From Kitasatospora humi (lineage in GTDB: Bacteria > Actinomycetota > Actinomycetes > Streptomycetales > Streptomycetaceae): 64,000 bases of DNA. Within the stretch, counting starts at the first letter, position 1; each line of letters begins with the position of its first letter. The position numbers and the translations under genes were made by a program. The stretch lies in NCBI RefSeq assembly GCF_020907985.1, contig NZ_JAJJPA010000031.1, positions 1-64,000 on the forward strand, written 5' to 3'. This document shows, in pieces, positions 1 to 7,526 of this stretch. Under the pieces are notes generated by a model. It was not told the DNA's origin, did no database searches, and was given only the letters and a program-made list of their open reading frames with translations.

Positions 1-2018
1 GGCGCGGCGGGGGTCTGGCCGCGCCGACCGGCTGGGAGGAGCCGGCCGCCCCCGACGGCGAACCGCTGCTGGTTGACCTGCCGGAGCCTGCCGGAGTGGT
101 GGCCGCGGTGGGGCTCTTCGACTGGGACCTGGCCGCCGACGCTTTCGGTGCCGACGAGGCGGCCCGGGCCATCCTGCGCCTGCCGCCGGACCGGGAGCCG
201 GCCTGGGCCGCTCTGGCAACCCGGGTGCATCCGGGCGACCTGGCCGCCCTGCGCACCGCCGCGCGGCAGCTCCGGGCGGCACCCGGGCACCAACGTGGGC
301 CGCTGACGCTGCGGCTGCGGCTGACGCCGTGCGAGCCGGACGGACGGGCTGCCGAGGTGCGGCTGTGGGGCCGGCTGGTGGCGGCCGCGCCGGACCACCT
401 GGTCGGCGCGGTGCTCCCGGCGGCCGACTCGGCGGCGGCGGGCGCGGTGGAGCGGGTGCCGCAGGGGGTGTTCGCACTTGATCCGGACGGATGGCTCACC
501 TACCTCAACCGGGCCGCCGAACTGCTGCTCGGCGCCGGGCGGAGCGAGCTGCTGGGCCGTCTGCCGTGGGAGGCGCTGTCGTGGCTGGCCGATCCCGGCT
601 ATCCGGACCGCTACCGCGCGGCGATGCTCTCCCAGAGCTCGGTCTCGTTCCTGGCCTGCCGCCCGCCGGAGCACTGGCTGGCCTTCTCGCTCTACCCGGA
701 CGCGCACGGGGTGACCGGCACCGTGGTGCCGGCCGGCGCACCGGTCCGCGGTGCCGATCAGGGGCGGCCGGTGGCGGTGCCGGGTCCGCCGCCGGCGGCG
801 CCGAGCGAGCCCGGGGCGATCTACCACCTGATGCAGCTGGCCGGCCTGCTCACCCAGGCGGTCACGGTGCGCGAGGTCTGCGCCACCGTGGCCGAGCAGA
901 TCCTGCCGGCCTTCGGCGGGCAGCAGTTGGCGCTCTACGTGGTCCGCGACAACCGGCTGCACCTGGCGCTGCAGACCGGCTATCCGGAGGGCATCCTCGA
1001 CCGCTTCGAGGGCAGCGAGCTGCGGGCCCGGCTGCCCGGGGTGGACGCCCTGACCAGCGGTTCGCCGATCTTCTTCGAGACGGCCGGGGAGCTGGCCGAG
1101 GCCTATCCGGGGGTCCCGCTGGGCGACCGCTCGGCCTCGGCGTTCCTGCCGCTGATCGCCTCCGGACGCCCGGTCGGCAGCTGCGTCCTGGGCTTCCAGG
1201 AGGCCCGCCGGTTCACCGTCGAGGAGCGCGGGGTGCTGACCGCGCTGGGCGGACTGATCGCCCAGGCGCTGGAGCGGGCCCGGCTCTACGACACCGAGTT
1301 CGCGCTGGCCCGCGGCCTGCAGCACGCGCTGCTGCCGCACCGGCTGCCGCAGCCCGCCGGCTTGGCGCTGGCCACCCGCTATCTGCCCGGCACCAGCGGG
1401 ATGGATATCGGCGGCGACTGGTACGACGTGCTGACGACCGGCCGGAGCCTCACCCTGGTGATCGGCGACGTCGAGGGGCACAGCGTGGCGGCGGCCGCGA
1501 CGATGGGCCAGCTGCGCAGTGTGGTTCGGGCCTTCACCAGCAGTTCGGACCGGCCGCAGGACGTGCTGGCGCGCACCAACCAACTGCTGGTGGAGCTGGA
1601 TCCCGGACTGCTGGCGAGCTGTCTGCTGGTGCGGCTGGCCCCGGGCGCCGAGCAGGCCCTGCTGGTGCGGGCCGGCCACGTGCCGCCGCTGCTGCGCCAC
1701 CCGGACGGGCGAACCGAGGTGCTGGAGCTGCCGGGCGGGCCGCTGCTCGGGGTGGCCACGCCGGCCGACTACCCGGCCGTCCCGGTGTCGCTGCCGGTCG
1801 GCTCGGTGCTCGCCCTGTACACCGACGGCCTGGTGGAGGAGCCCGGCATCGGCGTCGACCCGGGCATCGCCCGGCTCCGGGACACCCTGGCCGAGGCGGA
1901 CCCGACCGACCTCGAACTGCTGGCCGACCGGCTGCTCTCCGCCGCCCACCGCTCCCCGAACCGGCCGGACGACGTGGCGCTGCTGCTGGCCCGCCGGGAG
2001 CCGGACGCCCCGGCCTGA
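1..2018 (+). CDS. PAS/GAF-domain SpoIIE-type (PP2C) phosphatase, 5' truncated by the window
   Basis: The reading frame is open from the first bases of the window, so the true start lies upstream; the GTG at 96 is only an internal codon or a fallback start. Counting from 96, a PAS-like segment begins at once (GLFDWD), a second PAS follows at about 125-170 (GVFALDPDGWLTYLN), then a GAF domain at about 245-400. The C-terminal SpoIIE/PP2C domain carries GGDWYDV, the metal-binding GDVEGH, LYTDGLVE and a closing DDVALL. Family members dephosphorylate anti-sigma antagonists, with PAS/GAF modules sensing a signal. No kinase domain or membrane segment is visible in this part. The stop sits in one arm of a short inverted repeat shared with the convergent exporter gene. 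The ligand and the partner are unknown. Confidence 0.9.
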   Translation, partial: RGGGLAAPTGWEEPAAPDGEPLLVDLPEPAGVVAAVGLFDWDLAADAFGADEAARAILRLPPDREPAWAALATRVHPGDLAALRTAARQLRAAPGHQRGPLTLRLRLTPCEPDGRAAEVRLWGRLVAAAPDHLVGAVLPAADSAAAGAVERVPQGVFALDPDGWLTYLNRAAELLLGAGRSELLGRLPWEALSWLADPGYPDRYRAAMLSQSSVSFLACRPPEHWLAFSLYPDAHGVTGTVVPAGAPVRGADQGRPVAVPGPPPAAPSEPGAIYHLMQLAGLLTQAVTVREVCATVAEQILPAFGGQQLALYVVRDNRLHLALQTGYPEGILDRFEGSELRARLPGVDALTSGSPIFFETAGELAEAYPGVPLGDRSASAFLPLIASGRPVGSCVLGFQEARRFTVEERGVLTALGGLIAQALERARLYDTEFALARGLQHALLPHRLPQPAGLALATRYLPGTSGMDIGGDWYDVLTTGRSLTLVIGDVEGHSVAAAATMGQLRSVVRAFTSSSDRPQDVLARTNQLLVELDPGLLASCLLVRLAPGAEQALLVRAGHVPPLLRHPDGRTEVLELPGGPLLGVATPADYPAVPVSLPVGSVLALYTDGLVEEPGIGVDPGIARLRDTLAEADPTDLELLADRLLSAAHRSPNRPDDVALLLARREPDAPA

Positions 2019-2032
2019 CCGGTCGTCAGGCC
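2012..2032. terminator. Short inverted repeat holding both convergent stop codons
   Basis: GGCCTGA (2012-2018) and TCAGGCC (2026-2032) form a 7-bp stem around a 7-base loop. The TGA ending the plus-strand phosphatase and the TGA ending the minus-strand exporter lie inside the two arms. It may act as a compact two-way terminator; the stem is short, so this is tentative. Confidence 0.4.
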
Positions 2033-4161
2033 TGCGGCAGCACCCGGTCCAACCAGTTCGGCAGCCACCAGTTGACCTTGCCGAGCAGCTCCATGATCGC
2101 CGGTACCAGCACCATCCGGACCAGGGTGGCGTCCAGGAAGACCGCGACCGCCAGGCCGAGCCCGAACTCCTTGACCGCGATGTCGGGGGTGGCGAGCACC
2201 GAGAGGAAGACCGTCACCATGATCGCCGCCGCCGCGGTGATCACCCGCGCGGTCCGGCTGAGACCGCGGGCCACCGCTTCCCGGGTGTCGTGGCCGGCGT
2301 CGTACTCCTCGCGGATCCGGGAGACCAGGAAGACCTCGTAGTCGGTGGAGAGGCCGAACAGGATCGGGAAGATGAACAGCGGCACCCAGGCGGTCACCGG
2401 TGCCGTGGTCGGGAAGCCGAGGAACCGGTTGAGCCACCCCCACTGCACGATCATCACCAGCACGCCGAACGCGGCGCCCACCGACAGCAGCGTCATCACG
2501 GCAGCCTTGATCGCGATCGCCACCGAGCGGACCAGCACCAGCAGCAGGATCAGCGCCAGCCCGATCACCGTCGCGATCAGCCACGGCAGCCGGGCGGCGA
2601 CCTCGGAGGCGAAGTCGGTGTCCCCGGCGGTCGGCCCGCCGACGTGCACGACCAGGCCGGTGCCGGCGACGGAGGCCGGGATCACCGTGCCGCGCAGCCG
2701 GTCCAGCAGCTCGGGCGTCGCCGCGTCCTGGTGGGCGGTGCTGGGATAGGCCACGAACAGTTCCGCCGCACCGTCCGCGCTGCGCTCCGGCGGCTCGACC
2801 GCCGCCACCCCGGGGGTGCCCGCCACCGCCCTGACCAGCGGCCCGACGGCGGCCGCCGCCCCCGGGGAGGGCACCTCGGCGACCACCACGAACGGTGCGT
2901 TGAAGCCCGGCCCGAAGCCCTCGCTCAGGATCCGGTAGGCGAGGTAGCCACCGGTGCCGTGCGGCTCGGTGCTGTTGTCCTCGAAGCTCAGCCGCATCGA
3001 CAGGGCGGGAATGGTGAGCAGGATCATGATCGACGCGCCGGCGACCAGACCGGTGACCGGCCGTCGCTGGATCACCCGGGCCCAGCGCTCGGCCATCGGG
3101 CTGCGGGATCCGGTCCGGCCCAGGTAGGGCAGCTTGAACCGGTCGATGCCGCGCCCGGCGAAGCCCAGCAGCGCCGGCAGCAGGGTGACGGCAGTGATCA
3201 TGGTCATCAGCACCGTCACCGAGGCGGCCACCGCGGTGGCGTTCAACAGCCGCTGCTGGACCACGATGAGACCGAGCATGGCGATCACCACGGTGGCGCC
3301 CGCGAACAGCACCGAGCGGCCGGCCCGGGCGGTCGCGACCACCACCACCCGCTCCGGCTCGTGGCCGTCGGCCAGCCCCTCCCGGTACCGGGTGACGATG
3401 AAGAGGGCGTAGTCGATGCCGACCCCCAGGCCGAGCAGGGTGGCCACCAGCGGGCTGAACGACGGTGCCGGAATGGGATGCCCCAGCAGGAAGATGAGCG
3501 CCAGTCCGCTGCCGATGCCGAACAGCGCGGCCAGCATGGTCAGCCCCATCGCCAGCAGCGAGCCGAAGGCGATCAGGATCACCAGCATCGCGGCCAGGCC
3601 GCCGATCGCGTCCGAGGAGCCGCCGTACGGGGTCTCCGCGGTGACCACGTCGGCGCCGCCGAGCGCGAAGGTGACGCCCGACCCGCTCGCCGCCTTCGTC
3701 TGCGAGATCAGGTGCTTGACCTCGGCGGTGTTCATCGGGTTCTGGTCCGACTGGGCGGTGGCGAAGCCCACCGTGCCGTCCTGCGAGATCTGCCCGGGGC
3801 CGGCGTACGGCGAACGGACGGCGGTGATGTGCGGCGCCTGCTCCAGGGTGGTGACCATGGCGTCCACCCGCCGGCGCACCCCGGGGTCGGCCAGCCCGGC
3901 CGGGGCTGCCCGGATCGCCAGGACCAGCGAGCTGCCCTGGCGCTCCGGGAAGTGCTGTTTGATCAGGTTCTGCGCGTACGCGGATTCGGAGCGCCCGCCG
4001 GTGAAGTCGTTGTCGGGTGGGGCCTTGAAGCGGAAGCCGGCCAGCAGCAGCACCAGCAGCCCGATCACCCAGGCGGTCAGCACCAGCCGGCGCCGCCGGT
4101 AGCAGAACCGGCCGAGCCGGGCCAGTCTCCCGCCCGGCCGGGTCGGCTCGCTCGGGTCCAT
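2026..4161 (-). CDS. MMPL/RND-family membrane exporter
   Basis: A 711-residue integral membrane protein of the MMPL branch of the RND superfamily, which uses the proton gradient to export lipids or drugs. The first membrane helix is at about 26-43, followed by a large extracytoplasmic loop and a helix bundle. The diagnostic GxGxDYxxF-type segments are GVGIDYALFIVTRYREG (near 246-262) and a second copy, GLSTDYEVFLVSRIREE, near the end. This duplicated 2 x (helix + loop + 5 helices) plan and the length match the family. The ATG at 4161 shares its A with the TGA of the upstream ferritin-like gene, so the two are translationally coupled. Longer upstream frames only read through that neighbour. 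The substrate cannot be read from sequence. Confidence 0.9.
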   Translation of the reverse strand: MDPSEPTRPGGRLARLGRFCYRRRRLVLTAWVIGLLVLLLAGFRFKAPPDNDFTGGRSESAYAQNLIKQHFPERQGSSLVLAIRAAPAGLADPGVRRRVDAMVTTLEQAPHITAVRSPYAGPGQISQDGTVGFATAQSDQNPMNTAEVKHLISQTKAASGSGVTFALGGADVVTAETPYGGSSDAIGGLAAMLVILIAFGSLLAMGLTMLAALFGIGSGLALIFLLGHPIPAPSFSPLVATLLGLGVGIDYALFIVTRYREGLADGHEPERVVVVATARAGRSVLFAGATVVIAMLGLIVVQQRLLNATAVAASVTVLMTMITAVTLLPALLGFAGRGIDRFKLPYLGRTGSRSPMAERWARVIQRRPVTGLVAGASIMILLTIPALSMRLSFEDNSTEPHGTGGYLAYRILSEGFGPGFNAPFVVVAEVPSPGAAAAVGPLVRAVAGTPGVAAVEPPERSADGAAELFVAYPSTAHQDAATPELLDRLRGTVIPASVAGTGLVVHVGGPTAGDTDFASEVAARLPWLIATVIGLALILLLVLVRSVAIAIKAAVMTLLSVGAAFGVLVMIVQWGWLNRFLGFPTTAPVTAWVPLFIFPILFGLSTDYEVFLVSRIREEYDAGHDTREAVARGLSRTARVITAAAAIMVTVFLSVLATPDIAVKEFGLGLAVAVFLDATLVRMVLVPAIMELLGKVNWWLPNWLDRVLPQA

Positions 4162-4940
4162 CAGTCGAAGGTCGCGGCCGTCGCCGGGCCGCCCAGCGCA
4201 TTGCGCTTGGCCGGCGTCTTCAGGGTGGTCATCCGCTGCCAGCCGCCCAGCAGCTCGTAAAGGTAGACGACCTGGATGCCCGCGGCCAGCACCGCCACCT
4301 TGGCCTTCGGCCACCGCAGGATCGCCCCCATGTGCGCCATCACGGCCAGGCTGACGTCGCGGTAGGTGCGGATCTCCGCCTTGGCGGTCTCCCGCAGGGT
4401 GTCCAGGATCCGCCGCCCGTGGCCGGCCGCAGCCAGCCGCAGCAGCTCCTCGTGGCAGTAGGCGAGGTGGTTGTCCTCGTCGGCGGAGATCATGCGCACC
4501 GCGCGGCCGACCTCCGGGTGGTCGCCGAAGATCTTGCAGAGCAGCCGCATCTGCTCTGACGCCCGCTGCTCGGTGACCCGGCTGTGCGCCAGATAGGTGA
4601 TCACGTCCGCCTCGGTCAGCTGCTCGTCGCGGCGCAGCCTGGCGTGCGCCAGCCCGATGCCCTGGCGCTCCAGGATCATCGTGTAGTCGGTGTCGTCCGG
4701 CACCGGGACGGGGGTGAGGCCCCGTTTGTGCATCAGGGCGTTGAAGATCCGCCCGTGCTTGTCCTCGTCGGCGCCGTGCCGGGCGATCTTGGGGGCGAGG
4801 TGCTGGTCCGCCACCAGGGCGGCGATCCGGCCGTTCTCCCATCCGCCCTGGTCCTCCCCCTTGGCGGCGATGGAGCAGAACAGTCCGAACGCCTCGTCAT
4901 TGGCGTGGATCTCCTGGAACAGAGTGCGAGCTGAGAGCAT
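4161..4940 (-). CDS. Ferritin-like domain protein (putative diiron)
   Basis: A 259-residue soluble, mostly helical protein. Two acidic-histidine stretches, ADEDKHGRIF (near 57) and SADEDNHLAYCHEE (near 150), resemble the E/D-x-x-H metal-ligand motifs of the ferritin/rubrerythrin fold, and ERQGIGLAHARL and VTEQRASEQMRLL would supply the other two helices. Its stop overlaps the start of the MMPL exporter by one base, and it lies 66 bases downstream of the binding-protein gene on the same strand. Proteins of this family beside transporters are often uncharacterised. A role in iron-dependent oxidation or stress protection is possible, but nothing here fixes the substrate. The start is the ATG at 4940, close to the conserved region. 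Confidence 0.75.
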   Translation of the reverse strand: MLSARTLFQEIHANDEAFGLFCSIAAKGEDQGGWENGRIAALVADQHLAPKIARHGADEDKHGRIFNALMHKRGLTPVPVPDDTDYTMILERQGIGLAHARLRRDEQLTEADVITYLAHSRVTEQRASEQMRLLCKIFGDHPEVGRAVRMISADEDNHLAYCHEELLRLAAAGHGRRILDTLRETAKAEIRTYRDVSLAVMAHMGAILRWPKAKVAVLAAGIQVVYLYELLGGWQRMTTLKTPAKRNALGGPATAATFD

Positions 4941-5006
4941 GTCAGCCAGTCAACGCGCGACCCGAGGGAGCGGCAACAGCTCGCCGCCGTTCGGGCGATG
5001 CCACCG

Positions 5007-6344
5007 TCAGGGCTGGTAGGGCAGCTGCGGAACCTCGAAGCAGTTGGTGTCCATGTCCGGCACCTGGGTGACCCAGCCGGGCCCGCCCGCCGCCGTGGTG
5101 TCCTGCCAGCGGGCCACGTCCAGGCAGGCGCGGGTCGGGCCGCTGGGGCGCGGGCGGCGCACGAAGTCGGTGGGGATCAGCAGCCCGTGCGCGTCATACG
5201 GCTGGGAGCGGTCCATGAAGCGCGTCACACAGGCCCGGGTCAGCGCGCCGCCGCACGAGGCCATCGCGTCGGTCAGCCACTGGGCGGCCGCCCATCCCTC
5301 CAACTCCCACGCGGAGAGCAGGGGTTGGCGCTCAGGGTAGAAGCGCTGCATGGCACTGCGGAAGGCCTGGACGGCCGGGTACTGAGTGTCCTCGTAGTTG
5401 CGGCTGGACGAGGTCGCCCACAGCACCGCGCGGCAGCCGGGCGCCGACTGGTAGTCGCGCTCCACCGTCTGGGTCCAGTTCTGCACATTGGTCACCTTGG
5501 CGGTCAGCTTCACGCCCGCCGTGTCCAGGGCCTGGCAGAGGGCGGTGTTGCCCCGGGTGTCCATGGCGTCGAAGAGCAGCTGGGTGTGGTCGGCCGCCAG
5601 CGCCGTGGCCACCGTCTGGAAGGCGGGCAGTGCCACGTCCACGGTCTGGGCCAGCACGTGGTAGCCCTCGGCGGCGAGCCCCTCCTCGATCTGGTGGGCG
5701 TAGGAGAGCGACTCCGCCTGGTTGTAGGCGACCACGGCGGCGCGGTCGGCGTTGAGGCGCTGCTTGAAGAACCGGTAGACCTCTGTGGTCTCGTAGAGGG
5801 TGCCGTCCCAGCCGACGCTGCGGCCGTCCCGGGGCGCGTTGTTGCCGTAGATCTCGTACAGGTGCGGCCAGCGGTCGTACGCCGTCCCGATCGGCTGCCC
5901 GCCGACGTCCGGCACCCCCTTGCCGCTCACGTAGGACGCGCCCGCGTAGTCCAGCGAGCTGCCCGCCGTGAGCGCGAAGACCTGGTCGTGATCGATCAGT
6001 TGGTGCACGCAGTCCTCGTTGCCGATCCCGCTGCCGCCGTCGTCGCAGGTGACCACCTGCACCGTGCGCCCGTGCAGCCCACCGGCGGCGTTCAGCGCCT
6101 GGAAGAACGCCAGCGCTCCGTACCGCGGCCCGGAGAGCACCTCGGTGCCCAGCGGGCTGGTGAGGGAGGTGATGATCCCGACCTTGACCTGGCCGGCCGT
6201 CACCCCGGTGTCGCTGGCCGTGTTGCCGCCGCCGGCCGCGGCCCCGGTGGGGGCGGCGAAGTCCCTGGCGGGCAGCCGGGTGCCGCAGCCGACCAGCAGG
6301 AGCAGGGCGGCTGCGGCGAGGGATGCGCGACGGGTCAGCTGCAC
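5007..6344 (-). CDS. LivK-like ABC transporter substrate-binding lipoprotein
   Basis: A 445-residue type-I periplasmic-binding-fold lipoprotein. The GTG at 6344 is chosen because it gives a clean lipoprotein signal (VQLTRRASLAAAALLLLVGC), with the lipobox cysteine at residue 20. The mature protein starts its ligand domain at about residue 52 (VKVGIITSLTSPLGTEV), as in branched-chain amino acid binding proteins (Peripla_BP_6 type). The start overlaps the end of the upstream lipoprotein gene by 10 bases. It faces away from the liv-like permease/ATPase operon that begins at 7017, about 0.7 kb off, and is its likely partner. The ligand may not be an amino acid, since this family also binds amides, urea and aromatic acids. 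Confidence 0.88.
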   Translation of the reverse strand: MQLTRRASLAAAALLLLVGCGTRLPARDFAAPTGAAAGGGNTASDTGVTAGQVKVGIITSLTSPLGTEVLSGPRYGALAFFQALNAAGGLHGRTVQVVTCDDGGSGIGNEDCVHQLIDHDQVFALTAGSSLDYAGASYVSGKGVPDVGGQPIGTAYDRWPHLYEIYGNNAPRDGRSVGWDGTLYETTEVYRFFKQRLNADRAAVVAYNQAESLSYAHQIEEGLAAEGYHVLAQTVDVALPAFQTVATALAADHTQLLFDAMDTRGNTALCQALDTAGVKLTAKVTNVQNWTQTVERDYQSAPGCRAVLWATSSSRNYEDTQYPAVQAFRSAMQRFYPERQPLLSAWELEGWAAAQWLTDAMASCGGALTRACVTRFMDRSQPYDAHGLLIPTDFVRRPRPSGPTRACLDVARWQDTTAAGGPGWVTQVPDMDTNCFEVPQLPYQP

Positions 6345-6898
6345 CCGGGTGCCGCGGTCGCGCCGCTCTGCATGACCAGGCCGCAGAGCGTCGACCGGGA
6401 GACCTTCCAGGTGCCGTTCTCCAGCACCGCCTGGCCGGAGGCGTTCGGCACCACGGTCTGGCCCTGGAGCGAGAGGTTGTAGGTGACGTTCGCGGTGGTC
6501 GCCGAGGTGAACTGCACATTGGTCACCTGGGCGCTGACCTGGCCCACCCGGGGATCGGTGGCGAAGCTCTGCAGCAGCGGCATCAACTGGTCGCCGTTCT
6601 GCAGCAGGGCGGCCTTGGAGCTGAGCGGGGTGGCGGGCGAGAAGAAGCTCTGCCAGTTCTGGGTGACCTGCTGGGTGGCCGCCGCGGCGTCGGCGGGCGC
6701 GGTCCCGGTGGGGCTCCCGGAGGGGCTCGGCGAACCCGTGGGACTCGGAGAACCCGTGGGACTGGGTGAGGCCGTGGGGCTGGGCGATGCCGTGGGGCTC
6801 GCGGTCGAGGTGCTCTTGGTGCTGCTGGAACAGGAGCTCACCAGCAGCACGGCGCCGAGCACCGCGGCGGTCGCTGAGATCACGAAGTCCTTGCGCAT
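6335..6898 (-). CDS. Secreted lipoprotein with Pro/Ser/Thr linker, MTB12-like C-terminal domain
   Basis: A 187-residue lipoprotein. The signal peptide ends in the lipobox LLVSSC (cysteine near 23). Residues about 27-62 are a repetitive S-P-T/G linker, and the folded part (about 68-187) resembles the C-terminal domain of mycobacterial low-molecular-weight antigen MTB12 (QNWQSFFSPATPLSSKAALLQNGD, then beta-strands ending in GTWKVSRSTLCGLV). It is the first gene of a minus-strand run with the LivK-like protein, overlapping it by 10 bases. The divergent operon begins 118 bases away, so 6899-7016 must hold both promoters. The function of the family is unknown; a cell-surface role is inferred. The resemblance to MTB12 is from memory of the family and is moderate. 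Confidence 0.75.
   Translation of the reverse strand: MRKDFVISATAAVLGAVLLVSSCSSSTKSTSTASPTASPSPTASPSPTGSPSPTGSPSPSGSPTGTAPADAAAATQQVTQNWQSFFSPATPLSSKAALLQNGDQLMPLLQSFATDPRVGQVSAQVTNVQFTSATTANVTYNLSLQGQTVVPNASGQAVLENGTWKVSRSTLCGLVMQSGATAAPGCS
6708..6800. repeat. In-gene repeat coding the SPSPTG linker
   Basis: About five imperfect 18-bp units (variants of cccgtgggactcggagaa) encode the SPSPT-type linker of the lipoprotein. This is a coding low-complexity repeat, prone to length change by slippage, and not a mobile or CRISPR repeat. Confidence 0.7.
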
Positions 6899-7016
6899 GG
6901 GTCTCTCCGCCTGGTGGTGCCGGTTCTCGGTCGTGGTGACAGCGCGTCAACGCTGGACACGGGTAACACTGACCATGAAGGCGGATCGGCGAACCACGCG
7001 CAACAGGAGGCAGCGG

Positions 7017-7526
7017 ATGGACGACCCCGGCCCGGGCCCCTCCTCCCCGAGCCGAGCCAGGCCCGGCCGGTCGCCTGCCGAGCGCCTGTTCACCGGGCCG
7101 GGCCCCGGCTGGCTGCTCGCCGTGTTCGGCGGTGCCCTGTGCGTCCTCGGCTGGTACGCGGTCTCCGGCGAGTCCGTGACGGCCCGCCAGCTGCCCTATC
7201 TGGCGTCGGCCACCGCGCCCGGTGTCGCGCTGCTCACCGGCGGTCTCGTATGGCTGGCCGTCCGCCTCGCCCCCGGGGGCGAGGCCGACCAGCCCGCGGC
7301 CGCCGTCGAGTGGCGGGCGCCCGAGGCGGCCGGAGAGCCCAGTGTGCTCGGCGGCGGCCTGGTCGCGGTGCCGGGCGGCACCCTCTGCCACCGGCCCGGC
7401 TGCCCCCTGGTGGCCGGCAAGGAGCAGGCCTCGCCGGTCGACGCCGCCGCGGTGCGGCGCCGCGGCCTCGCCCCGTGCCCGGTGTGCGAGCCCGACATCC
7501 TCCCCTCCGCCGGAACTTCCCCCTGA
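7017..7526 (+). CDS. Small membrane protein with a cytoplasmic Cys-rich (Ada-like) zinc motif
   Basis: A 169-residue protein, not assigned to a named family. The ATG at 7017 follows an AGGAGG-type ribosome site at about 7004-7010. There are two membrane helices (about 32-50 and 65-82). The soluble tail carries CHRPGCPLVAGK and, about 20 residues later, GLAPCPVCEP, a C-x4-C ... C-x2-C array like the HRxxC...PCxxC zinc site of Ada and some nuclease tails. Its TGA overlaps the ATG of the permease gene (ATGA), so it is the first gene of the importer operon. It may be an accessory or sensory subunit; that is inference from position only. Confidence 0.75.
   Translation: MDDPGPGPSSPSRARPGRSPAERLFTGPGPGWLLAVFGGALCVLGWYAVSGESVTARQLPYLASATAPGVALLTGGLVWLAVRLAPGGEADQPAAAVEWRAPEAAGEPSVLGGGLVAVPGGTLCHRPGCPLVAGKEQASPVDAAAVRRRGLAPCPVCEPDILPSAGTSP

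Noticed and set aside
491..4260. Long open frames overlapping the phosphatase and the MMPL exporter (for example 491-2341 and 1519-4260 on the plus strand)
   Set aside because: They are Arg/Gly/Pro-rich shadows of real genes, caused by high GC at third codon positions; they show no domain and no ribosome site.
6708..6800. Regular short repeats suggesting a CRISPR-like array
   Set aside because: The repeats are contiguous 18-bp units without spacers and encode a Ser/Pro/Thr linker in frame.
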